This document shows positions 40,550 through 48,522 of a stretch of DNA of 64,000 bases, in pieces. The translations under genes were made by a program, and so were the position numbers. Under the pieces are notes generated by a model. The model saw only the letters and a list, made by a program, of their open reading frames with translations. It was not told the DNA's origin and made no database searches. Positions within the stretch are counted from its first letter, which is position 1. Every line of letters starts with the position of its first letter. This stretch comes from Burkholderiaceae bacterium (GTDB lineage Bacteria; Pseudomonadota; Gammaproteobacteria; Burkholderiales; Burkholderiaceae_C). Location: the NCBI GenBank assembly GCA_030695205.1, contig JAUYTN010000011.1:1-64000 (forward strand). Direction: 5' to 3'.

Positions 40550-43513
40550 TCAGGCCTTTTCGATGTTGCAAACAGTGGTCTTGGTTTCCTGCATCATGGT
40601 CACGATGTCGTAACCATAGGTGGTGGCGGTGTTGACCGCTTCGCCGCGCACGATGGGCATGGCACCCTCGGGGTAGTGGGCCTTGAGGTCCTGACCCTGC
40701 CAGCGGCCGGAAAAGTGGAACGGCAAAAACACCGTCTGTGCATCCACCCGCTCGGTCACCAGTGCCTGCACATTGATGCGGGCACCCGTGGGCGTCACCA
40801 CCCACACCCGCTCGCCGTTGCGAACGCCACGGGCAGCGGCCACTGCCGGGTTGATTTCCACAAACATCTCTTGTTGCAGCTCGGCCAGCCACGGGTTGGA
40901 GCGGGTTTCTTCGCCACCGCCTTCGTACTCGACCAGGCGACCGGAGGTCATGATGAGCGGGTACTTCTCGTGCACCTTGTCGGCCACGTTTTTGTCCTGC
41001 AGCGACTTGTACAGGATGGGCAGGCGCCAGCGGTTCTTCTGATCGTCGTGCGTGGGGTACTTGGCGACCAGGTCGGGGCGGATGCCATAGATAGGCTCAC
41101 GGTGCTTGGGGATGGCGTCGGGGAAGTTCCACACCACCGCCCTGGCTTTGGCGTTGCCAAACGGGTGGCAGCCGTGGGCCATGCACACCCGCTGGATGCC
41201 GCCGCTCAGGTCGGTTTTCCAGTTCTTACCCTCTGCAGCGGCTTTTTCGGCATCGGTCAGGTCGTTCCACCAGCCCAGCTTTTTCAGCAGCACATGGTCA
41301 AACTCCGGGTAACCAGTGGTGATTTCGGCACCCAATGAATGGGAGCCATCCTCTGCCAGCAGGCTCACACCGTCGCGCTCTACGCCAAAGTTGGCGCGGA
41401 AGTTGCCACCACCGTCCATGACGTGCTTGTCGGTCTGGTACAGGTTGGGCGAACCGGGGTGCTTGAGCGCTGCGGTACCAAAACAGGGCCAGGGCAAACC
41501 GAAGTAGTCCCCGCTCATGTCGTAGCCGGACTCTTTGTCCACCACCTTGCCCTTGCACTTCAGGGTCTTGATGTCAAAGGCACCCATGTTGCGCATGTGC
41601 GCCTTCAGGCGCTCGGGGCTCTGGCCGGTGTAGCCAATGGTCCAGACCGATGCGTTGATTTCGCGCAGGATGTCCTCGACCACGGGCTCGTCCATGCCCT
41701 TGACCTTTTTCATTTTGAAGTTCCTGGACAGCTCCTTGCCAAAGCCCAAGCGGTCGGCGAACTGCTGCATGATCATGTGGTCCGAGCGGCTCTCCCACAG
41801 CGGTTCGATGACCTGTTCGCGCCACTGCAGCGACCGATTGGACGCCGTGCACGAGCCACTGGTCTCAAACTGGGTGGCCGCTGGCAGCAGGTACACCGCG
41901 CGGTTGGGGTTGAGGTCTTCGGCCTTGCCGGGCATGGCAGCCATGGCCGCCGTGGCCGATGGATACGGGTCCACCACCACCAGCAGGTCCAGTTTGTCCA
42001 TGGCCCGCTTCATTTCCAGGCCACGGGTCTGCGAGTTGGGTGCATGGCCCCAGAAGAACACGCCGCGCAGGTTGGCGTCCTGGTCGATCAACTCGTTTTT
42101 CTCCAGCACGCCGTCGATCCAACGCGACACCGTGATGCCAGGTTTGGTCATCATGCCGGGGGCGTACTTGTCTTTGATCCAGTCGTACTCCACACCCCAC
42201 ACCTTGGCAAAGTGCTTCCAGGAGCCGTCGGCCAGGCCGTAGTAGCCTGGCAGGCTGTCGGGGTTGGGGCCTACGTCGGTGGCCCCTTGCACGTTGTCGT
42301 GGCCACGGAAAATGTTGGTGCCACCGCCCGTCTTGCCAATGTTGCCCAGCGCCAGCTGCAGGATGCACGAGGCACGCACCATGGCGTTGCCAATGGTGTG
42401 CTGCGTCTGCCCCATGCACCACACGACGGTGCCAGGGTTGTTGTCGTGCAGCATCTTGGCGATCTTGGCCATCTGCGCTTCTTTAACGCCACAGGCCTCC
42501 TCCACCTTGTCTGGCGTCCACTGGGCCAACACCTCCTCGCGCACCTTGTCCATGCCATAGACGCGGTCGTTGATGTACTGCTTGTCTTCCCAGCCGTTTT
42601 TGAAGATGTGGTGCAACAGCCCAAACAGAAACGGAATGTCGGTGCCCGAGCGGATGCGCACGTACTCGTCGGCCTTGGCAGCCGTGCGGGTGAAGCGCGG
42701 GTCCACCACGATCATCTTGCAGCCCCTCTCCTTGGCATGCAGCATGTGCAGCATGGACACGGGGTGGGCCTCGGCGGCGTTGGAGCCGATGTACAAAGCG
42801 ACCTTGCTGTTTTGCATGTCGTTGTACGAGTTGGTCATGGCTCCGTAGCCCCAGGTATTGGCCACACCGGCCACCGTGGTGGAGTGGCAAATGCGGGCCT
42901 GGTGGTCGCAGTTGTTGGTGCCCCAAAAGCTCACAAACTTGCGCAGCAGGTAGGCCTGCTCGTTGTTGTGTTTGGATGAGCCCACAAAGTACAGGCTATC
43001 GGGGCCACTGGCAGCGCGCAGCTCTTTCATTTTGGCGGTGATTTCGTCCAGCGCCTGGTCCCAGCTGATTTTCTGGTACTTGCCGTTGACCAGCTTCATG
43101 GGGGTGCGCAGGCGGTACTCGCCGTGGCCGTGCTCGCGCAGGGCCGCGCCCTTGGCGCAGTGGGCACCGAGGTTGATGGGGGAGTCAAATACGGGCTCCT
43201 GGCGCACCCACACGCCGTTTTCCACGATGGCGTCGGTCGCGCAGCCCACCGAGCAGTGGGTGCAGATGGTGCGCTTGACCTCCACCTTGCCCAGCCCGTT
43301 GCCGGTGCCAGCCGGGGCGGCCGCTGCTGACTTTTTCATGAGCGTCAGCTGGGTGGCTGCCAATCCCACCCCCACACCCACACCCGAGCGGCGCAGAAAG
43401 CCGCGCCTATCCATGGTGGGCAACGCGTGGGCCAACCCACGGCTGAGCTGGTGCACCATGGACACGGGACGTGTGGTGCCGTTGGCGGGCGATTGTTTGG
43501 TCAACATCATCAT
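40550..43513 (-). CDS. fdhA: Formate dehydrogenase catalytic (alpha) subunit, Tat-exported, Cys type
   Basis: 987 residues. A long leader with twin-arginine motif DRRGFLRRS (Arg 36-37) precedes a [4Fe-4S] motif C84-x2-C87-x3-C91-x27-C119 and the bis-MGD molybdopterin oxidoreductase fold, ending in a dinucleotide-binding domain (ITVQ-type LPFHFSG region). The Mo/W ligand is C209 in QARICHST; no in-frame stop marks selenocysteine. It oxidises formate to CO2 in the periplasm. Three consecutive ATGs start the gene; the first (43513) has an AGGAG six bases upstream. The 276-base open frame above belongs to the small Tat protein gene region and is not part of this gene. Confidence 0.95.
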   Translation of the reverse strand: MMMLTKQSPANGTTRPVSMVHQLSRGLAHALPTMDRRGFLRRSGVGVGVGLAATQLTLMKKSAAAAPAGTGNGLGKVEVKRTICTHCSVGCATDAIVENGVWVRQEPVFDSPINLGAHCAKGAALREHGHGEYRLRTPMKLVNGKYQKISWDQALDEITAKMKELRAASGPDSLYFVGSSKHNNEQAYLLRKFVSFWGTNNCDHQARICHSTTVAGVANTWGYGAMTNSYNDMQNSKVALYIGSNAAEAHPVSMLHMLHAKERGCKMIVVDPRFTRTAAKADEYVRIRSGTDIPFLFGLLHHIFKNGWEDKQYINDRVYGMDKVREEVLAQWTPDKVEEACGVKEAQMAKIAKMLHDNNPGTVVWCMGQTQHTIGNAMVRASCILQLALGNIGKTGGGTNIFRGHDNVQGATDVGPNPDSLPGYYGLADGSWKHFAKVWGVEYDWIKDKYAPGMMTKPGITVSRWIDGVLEKNELIDQDANLRGVFFWGHAPNSQTRGLEMKRAMDKLDLLVVVDPYPSATAAMAAMPGKAEDLNPNRAVYLLPAATQFETSGSCTASNRSLQWREQVIEPLWESRSDHMIMQQFADRLGFGKELSRNFKMKKVKGMDEPVVEDILREINASVWTIGYTGQSPERLKAHMRNMGAFDIKTLKCKGKVVDKESGYDMSGDYFGLPWPCFGTAALKHPGSPNLYQTDKHVMDGGGNFRANFGVERDGVSLLAEDGSHSLGAEITTGYPEFDHVLLKKLGWWNDLTDAEKAAAEGKNWKTDLSGGIQRVCMAHGCHPFGNAKARAVVWNFPDAIPKHREPIYGIRPDLVAKYPTHDDQKNRWRLPILYKSLQDKNVADKVHEKYPLIMTSGRLVEYEGGGEETRSNPWLAELQQEMFVEINPAVAAARGVRNGERVWVVTPTGARINVQALVTERVDAQTVFLPFHFSGRWQGQDLKAHYPEGAMPIVRGEAVNTATTYGYDIVTMMQETKTTVCNIEKA

Positions 43514-43530
43514 GGCTGCTCCTGGCCGGG

Positions 43531-43752
43531 TCAGACGCGGGTGGTCTGGTAATACTGCTTGACGTGATCGGTGAGTGCGTAGCCACCACCGCGCTCGGGC
43601 GGGGCTTTGGGCGCCGCCTGCGTCTGCTCTTCCTGGGTGGGGGTGGACGGCAACAAAGCGGCCACCGCAGCCAACACACCAACGGTGCTGGCGCCGGCAA
43701 ACAGCGCGCGGCGCTGCAAAGTGCCCGGTTCGGGGCGAGGGGTTGCTTGCAT
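43531..43752 (-). CDS. Formate dehydrogenase region Tat-target small protein
   Basis: 73 residues. A twin-arginine-type signal (LQRRALFAGASTVGVLAAVAALL) is followed by a Gln/Pro-rich linker and the C-terminal GGGYALTDHVKQYYQTTRV. This matches the described group of tiny Tat-signal proteins encoded beside formate dehydrogenase alpha subunits (TIGR02811-like), whose function is unknown. It is the first gene of the operon, 17 bases before fdhA, with CAGGAG as ribosome site. Co-export or membrane tethering of the alpha subunit is a guess. Confidence 0.8.
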   Translation of the reverse strand: MQATPRPEPGTLQRRALFAGASTVGVLAAVAALLPSTPTQEEQTQAAPKAPPERGGGYALTDHVKQYYQTTRV

Positions 43753-44281
43753 GTGTGTCTCCTGGGGAAGGGGCACAGGTCAGCCCCACTTGAGCTGCGA
43801 ATCTACGCCCTGCAACCAGTTGTCACAAGACCCTGGCAGGCGTGTGGCGAGCACCGCTGCCGTTGGCGCTGAGCGATACTGCGCCGCGCACCAGGCCCCC
43901 TGAAACGCTGCGCTTGACAGGGGTCGCCTGGCAGTCAAAAACCATGCCATAAGTCATTGCTTATGGTTAGACCAACTGGCAGCGGTATGCGCCAAACGCT
44001 ACCGGCCACCCAACCACCAGCCCTACCGCGATGCGCCTTGTGTTTTGTCAAGCCCGTGCCCGCGTGCTCCCGACCGACCCACCGCCGGGCGTTTGGACAA
44101 TGGGCAATCACGCGGACAAGGTGCGCAAGCCTTGCGACAAATTGTCGCGCCTCAGGCTCGGTGGACGAAGACCCAATGGCACCCGAACGCGCCCGGCGAT
44201 GGGCCTCCACGGGCCCCAAAAAACACCGATTAACCCAGTGTTTTAATCAAGCAAAAATTGGCCTTTGCACCACCGCTTGCC
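43753..44281. promoter_or_regulatory. 529-base divergent control region of the formate dehydrogenase operon
   Basis: No gene. It separates the fdh operon (minus) from the response-regulator/kinase pair (plus). Visible elements are the palindrome at 43947-43966 and a weaker inverted repeat AAAACAC/GTGTTTT (44220-44226 with 44238-44244). The segment 44245-44260 (ATCAAGCAAAAATTGG) may be a decayed copy of the dispersed repeat. No convincing sigma-54 or sigma-70 promoter was found by eye for either direction. Confidence 0.6.
43947..43966. promoter_or_regulatory. Perfect 7-6-7 palindrome in the fdh control region
   Basis: CCATAAG-TCATTG-CTTATGG. The centre is about 204 bases before the first gene of the fdh operon and 325 before the regulator gene. 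It is a likely binding site for a dimeric regulator, perhaps an activator acting at a distance, but the protein is not identified. Confidence 0.55.
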
Positions 44282-45694
44282 ATGACCACACCCCTGAACA
44301 CCCCCAAAACCCACCTGGCAACGCTCGCATCCGGCCCTGCCGTGGCCCCACCCCTGGGCGTTGAAGGTTGGCCGGATTGGTCCATCCTGATCGTGGACGA
44401 CGAGCAGGGCATGCGCAACTTTCTGGTCAAAACACTGGCCCCACGCTGCCACTTCGTCATGAATGCCGGCAGTGCGGAAGAAGGTGCCGAGTGGCTCGGC
44501 AGCCACCATGTGGACCTGATCATTCTGGACATCTCGCTGCCCGGCAAAAACGGCGTGGTCTGGCTGAAGGAGCTGCGTGAGAAGGGTTTTTCAGGCGAGG
44601 TCATTCTGATCACCGCATTTGCGGACCTGGACACTGCCATCGAAGCCCTGCGGGTCGGCGCGTCCGACTTCATCCTCAAGCCGTTTCGGGTTCCGCAAAT
44701 CCTGAACGCCGTCAAACAATGCGCCGAACGGGCCGGCCTGCAGCGGGAGAACTTTGTGCTCAAGCGCAGGCTCCGCCAGTCCAGCGCCGGGCAAGGCTCG
44801 CTGGTGGGCCATTCGGCCACCATGGTTGCGCTGCGCGAAGCGGTGGTACGCATCGCCGCCGTGCCCAGCAATGTGTTGCTCAGTGGTGAGTCAGGAACCG
44901 GCAAAGAACTGGTCGCACGCGAGATCCACGCCCTCAGCCCCAGGGCCAAGGGGCAGTTTGTCCCTATGAACTGCACCGCCTTGCCGCCAGACCTTATGGA
45001 ACACGAGCTGTTTGGCCATGTGCAAGGGGCCTTCACGGGCGCCCGGCGGTCCCAGGCCGGCCTGTTCTACTACGCGCAGGGCGGCACTCTGTTCCTGGAC
45101 GAAGTGGCCGAGCTGCCCCTGCGGCTGCAAGGCATGCTGCTGCGGGCCATTGACGAGCTCAACATCCACCCCGTGGGCAGCGAACAACGCGTGCCCGTCA
45201 ATGTGCGCCTGATTGCAGCCACCAACCGCAACCTGGAGCAAGCCGTGGCCAACGGACAGTTCCGCGCCGACCTGTACTACCGCCTCAAGGTGGTGGACCT
45301 GTCGCTGCCCCCGCTGCGCGAGCATCGGGAAGACCTGCCGGACCTGGTGACCCACTTTCTGGCGCAGATTGGCCCATCTCTGGGCCTGCCACCCATTGCC
45401 ATCAGCGCCGACGAAATGGCTTTTTTGGAAAGCTACCACTGGCCGGGCAACTGCCGCGAGCTGCGCAACCTGCTGGAGCGCTCGCTCATTCTGGGTGGGC
45501 TCAATGTGTCCGCCCTGTACCCCGGCAACCGGCCTAGCCCCGCGATGGCCACCACCGATTTGCAGACCCTGGAGAAGCAACACATACAGGCCGTGCTGGC
45601 ATCGGTAGGTGGTGACAAATCGCGGGCGGCCCAGCTGCTGGGCGTGTCTCGCCGCACCCTGGAGCGCCGCGTGGCCGAATGGGGCCACGCATGA
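44282..45694 (+). CDS. Sigma-54-dependent response regulator (NtrC/RegR type)
   Basis: 470 residues. Receiver domain with VDDE near 40 and phospho-acceptor D83 in LDISLPGKNG; AAA+ domain with Walker A GESGTGKE, the sigma-54 contact motif GAFTGA at 249-254 and GGTLFLDEVAEL; and a C-terminal Fis-type helix-turn-helix (SRAAQLLGVSRRTLERR). It should activate sigma-54 promoters in response to the kinase encoded next (ATGA overlap). Being divergent to the fdh operon, it is the best candidate regulator of it, although no clear -24/-12 promoter was seen. The start is ATG 44282 (a TTG lies eight codons upstream). Confidence 0.9.
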   Translation: MTTPLNTPKTHLATLASGPAVAPPLGVEGWPDWSILIVDDEQGMRNFLVKTLAPRCHFVMNAGSAEEGAEWLGSHHVDLIILDISLPGKNGVVWLKELREKGFSGEVILITAFADLDTAIEALRVGASDFILKPFRVPQILNAVKQCAERAGLQRENFVLKRRLRQSSAGQGSLVGHSATMVALREAVVRIAAVPSNVLLSGESGTGKELVAREIHALSPRAKGQFVPMNCTALPPDLMEHELFGHVQGAFTGARRSQAGLFYYAQGGTLFLDEVAELPLRLQGMLLRAIDELNIHPVGSEQRVPVNVRLIAATNRNLEQAVANGQFRADLYYRLKVVDLSLPPLREHREDLPDLVTHFLAQIGPSLGLPPIAISADEMAFLESYHWPGNCRELRNLLERSLILGGLNVSALYPGNRPSPAMATTDLQTLEKQHIQAVLASVGGDKSRAAQLLGVSRRTLERRVAEWGHA

Positions 45695-47790
45695 TGCCTG
45701 GCACGGGCTGGGCCCGCCAGGCCAGGTACTGGCTGACGCGCTCGGTGCGCCACAAGCTGCTGGCCATGGCGCTGGGGCCGCTGGTGGTGGTGTTTCCGCT
45801 GCTGGTGGCCGCCATATCGCTGTGGGGCAACGTGGCCTACGACCGGCTGCTCATCACCAAGGTGCGCAGCGATCTGGCGGTGGCCCATGGCTACTTTGAC
45901 AAGGTGCTCAACGATGTGAACCTGGGCACCCAAGCGGTGGGCAACTCACACCGGCTCCTCAGCGCCCTGGGGGCCCCAGGCCGCCACAGCTTGCCAGCTG
46001 GCACCCAGGCCCGCCAGCTTGCCCCCCTGCTGCAGACCGAGCGTGAGCGGTTAGATCTGGATTTTTTGCGTCTCTATGCGCTGGATGGCCGACCACTCGA
46101 TGCCGTACCCGCCCTGCCCCACACCGATGCGGCACCCGCTGGCACCAACAGCCATATGCCCGACCGGGTGGCCCAGCTGCGCGACCACGGCCACACCGCG
46201 GCCCTGCTGCTGCTGGGGGCCAATGAACTGTCTGCCCTGGCCCCCCGCCTGGTCAGCCGCACCGGCATTGCGCTGCTGCCCACCCCCAACGCCACCCCGA
46301 CCGAGCGGACCCGCGAAGACCGGGCCATGGTCGGGCTGCGGGTGATGACGGTGCACAACCTGCAGGGCCAGGCCGTGGCGGTGCTGGTGGCGGGTGTGCT
46401 GCTGAACCAGAACCTGGACTTCATTGACCACATCAACCGGGTGGTGTACCCCGAAGGTGCCCTGCCCTTTGGCAGCCAGGGCACCGCCACCCTGTTTCTG
46501 GAGGACGTTCGCATCACCACCAACGTGCGCCTGTTCCAGGACCAGCGGGCCATTGGCACACGCGTCTCGCGGGAGGTGCGAGAAGCCGTGCTGACCCAGG
46601 GCCACACCTGGCTGGACCGGGCGTTTGTGGTCAACGACTGGTACGTCAGCGCCTACCAGCCCCTGGCCGACGCACAGGGTGAGCGCATCGGCATGCTGTA
46701 CGTGGGCTACCTGGAGCAGCCCTTTCGGCTGGTCCGCTACGCGATGCTGGGGGTGATGGCACTGATTTTTCTGATGGTCATGGCACTGGCCTCTGTGCTG
46801 TCGGTGCGCTGGGCGCGCAGCATCTTCAAGCCGGTGGAGCGAATGAACCACGTCATGCAGCAGGTGGAAAACGGCCAGGCCAATGCCCGGGTGGGCCAGC
46901 TGGCGGCCCGCGACGAACTCGGCAGCCTGGCCAACCACCTCGACAGCCTGCTGGACGTGGTGGCCGACAAAACCGCTGCCCTCCAACGCTGGGGCCAGCA
47001 GCTGGACCAGCGGGTGACCGAGCGCACCGCAGAGCTGGCGGCCAGCCACGAATCGCTGCGACTGGCCCAGCAGCAACTGGTCAAGTCGGAAAAGCTGGCC
47101 GTGATGGGCCAACTGGCGGCCAGCGTGGCCCATGAAATCAACAACCCGATTGCGGTGATGCAGGGCAACCTGGACCTGATGCGCGACACCCTGGGCCCCG
47201 CCGCCGACCCCGTGCGCACCGAAATGCGGCTGCTGGACGAACAGGTCGAGCGCATCCGCCTCATCGTGCAGCAGCTGCTGCAGCATGCCCGCCCGGAAGA
47301 GTACGCAGGCTATGTGGAGTCGTTGGACGTGAACCAGGTGCTCAGGGACAGCCAGGTGCTGGTCAACCACCGCCTGCACAGCGCAGGCATCCGGGTGGTG
47401 CTGGATGAGGGGGCCACACAGTCAGCACCCTTCAACCGCCAGGAGCTGCAGCAGGTGCTGATCAACCTGCTCATCAACGCCTGCAACGCCATGCCCCTGG
47501 GCGGCGTGCTGACGCTGCGCACCCGCGACTGCCCCCATGGGCTGGAAGGATCGGGTGACGTTGGCGGCGGCGTCACCATCGAGGTAGAAGACACCGGGCC
47601 TGGCCTGGCGCCCGAAACCCTGGAGCGCCTGTTCCAGCCCTTCTTCACGACCCACAGCGATGGCCATGGCCTGGGCCTGTGGATCAGCCTGAGCCTGGTG
47701 GAGCGCTATGGCGGCGACATACGCGCCCGCCATGCAGTCCCGGGGCCGGGCGCGGTGTTCACGGTGTACCTGCGCGCAGAGTCAACATAA
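45691..47790 (+). CDS. Membrane sensor histidine kinase with an extracytoplasmic Cache-like domain
   Basis: 699 residues. TM1 (about 23-45) and TM2 (about 350-372) enclose a periplasmic domain of roughly 300 residues that looks like a Cache ligand-binding domain (VGLRVMTVHNLQGQAVAVLVAGVLLNQNLDF...). HAMP, a coiled-coil, HisKA with H481 in VAHEINNP, and HATPase with EVEDTGPGLA and DGHGLGLWIS follow. This NtrB-like C-terminus fits phosphorylation of the adjacent sigma-54 activator. The start overlaps the regulator stop; two ATGs in tandem are possible. Formate is an obvious candidate ligand but that is inference from context. Confidence 0.88.
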   Translation: MMPGTGWARQARYWLTRSVRHKLLAMALGPLVVVFPLLVAAISLWGNVAYDRLLITKVRSDLAVAHGYFDKVLNDVNLGTQAVGNSHRLLSALGAPGRHSLPAGTQARQLAPLLQTERERLDLDFLRLYALDGRPLDAVPALPHTDAAPAGTNSHMPDRVAQLRDHGHTAALLLLGANELSALAPRLVSRTGIALLPTPNATPTERTREDRAMVGLRVMTVHNLQGQAVAVLVAGVLLNQNLDFIDHINRVVYPEGALPFGSQGTATLFLEDVRITTNVRLFQDQRAIGTRVSREVREAVLTQGHTWLDRAFVVNDWYVSAYQPLADAQGERIGMLYVGYLEQPFRLVRYAMLGVMALIFLMVMALASVLSVRWARSIFKPVERMNHVMQQVENGQANARVGQLAARDELGSLANHLDSLLDVVADKTAALQRWGQQLDQRVTERTAELAASHESLRLAQQQLVKSEKLAVMGQLAASVAHEINNPIAVMQGNLDLMRDTLGPAADPVRTEMRLLDEQVERIRLIVQQLLQHARPEEYAGYVESLDVNQVLRDSQVLVNHRLHSAGIRVVLDEGATQSAPFNRQELQQVLINLLINACNAMPLGGVLTLRTRDCPHGLEGSGDVGGGVTIEVEDTGPGLAPETLERLFQPFFTTHSDGHGLGLWISLSLVERYGGDIRARHAVPGPGAVFTVYLRAEST

Positions 47791-47850
47791 AGATAGCAAA
47801 CTATCCATATACATCAAGCGCTAAAGGCTATTTTTATAATAAATTTCAGA
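47790..47850 (+). repeat. Dispersed AT-rich repeat between convergent genes
   Basis: Contains GATAGCAAACTATCCATATA and ATCAAGCGCTAAAGGCTATT with a following T/A-rich end. It lies between the kinase stop and the TorD-family gene end, which suggests a bidirectional terminator. Confidence 0.7.
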
Positions 47851-48478
47851 TCAGCATGTCAAACCCCTGCGCCTCCACGCCCACAAAGGCCTGGGTCAAC
47901 CCGGCCAGTGCGGCATAAAAGTCAGCCTTGGGGTGTGCAGCCAGCGCATCGCACAGCTGGGGCACCCAGGGCTGCACATGCTCGGCAAAAAAGCGCTGCT
48001 GCTGGGTGAGGTTGGCCACCGCTGCATCGTCACCCGCGATGAGGTAGCGCATGACCTCGCACACACAGGCCACATGGTCCTCGGTCTCGGCCATGGCCTC
48101 GTCACGGCTCAACCCCAGCTCGGCCAGGGTGCCGCGCAGCACGGCCAGGGGTTTTTCGTTGAGGAAGCCCGACAGGTAGTGCGAGCCGTACAGCGCCACC
48201 TCGGGCTTGCCCACGCCGCCGAACAGGGCATCGAACTCATCGGCGATTTGCGCTGCGTCCATGCGGCGGGCCACGCCCACCAGCTGCTGCCAGGGTTCCT
48301 CCAGAAACCCACCGGCCATGGGTGCCTCGGTCACTGCCACGCGCAGCTGCTCCAGCCACTCGGCCGAGGGTGGCGCGTAGAACAACAAAGCCAGCAAGCC
48401 GTACAGCTCGGCCCGGGCCACCTCTTCGTCAAATCGGTCGGTGGCGGTGGTGGTTGGCAGCGTGGCGTGGTCGATCAT
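47846..48478 (-). CDS. TorD/DmsD-family molecular chaperone
   Basis: 210 residues, mostly helical. ARAELYGLLALLFYAPPS near the N-terminus and the central YGSHYLSGFLNEKPLAVLR segment (EYxxLF-like site followed by the conserved YGS..L region) are typical of the TorD family, which binds Tat signal peptides and apo-molybdoenzymes before export. It is the last gene of the DUF3305-DUF3306-ferredoxin unit, 44 bases after the ferredoxin gene. The probable client is the formate dehydrogenase alpha subunit of this island. Confidence 0.88.
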   Translation of the reverse strand: MIDHATLPTTTATDRFDEEVARAELYGLLALLFYAPPSAEWLEQLRVAVTEAPMAGGFLEEPWQQLVGVARRMDAAQIADEFDALFGGVGKPEVALYGSHYLSGFLNEKPLAVLRGTLAELGLSRDEAMAETEDHVACVCEVMRYLIAGDDAAVANLTQQQRFFAEHVQPWVPQLCDALAAHPKADFYAALAGLTQAFVGVEAQGFDMLI

Positions 48479-48522
48479 GGTGTGGGCGGGTGTGGGGTGA
48501 GCCGACGGGGGTGGGACGCGGT

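Noticed and set aside
41339..42979. A 546-codon plus-strand open frame opposite the formate dehydrogenase alpha gene
   Set aside because: Antisense to a gene with intact cofactor motifs; no protein family recognised.
43809..43826. Possible sigma-54 promoter for the fdh operon on the minus strand (TGTGAC, six bases, TTGCA)
   Set aside because: The spacing between the -24 and -12 elements is one base too long and the GG of the -24 element is missing.
43895..43930. Half FNR site (TTGACAGGGGTCG) before the fdh operon
   Set aside because: Only one half matches; the second half fits 3 of 5 positions, which is expected by chance.
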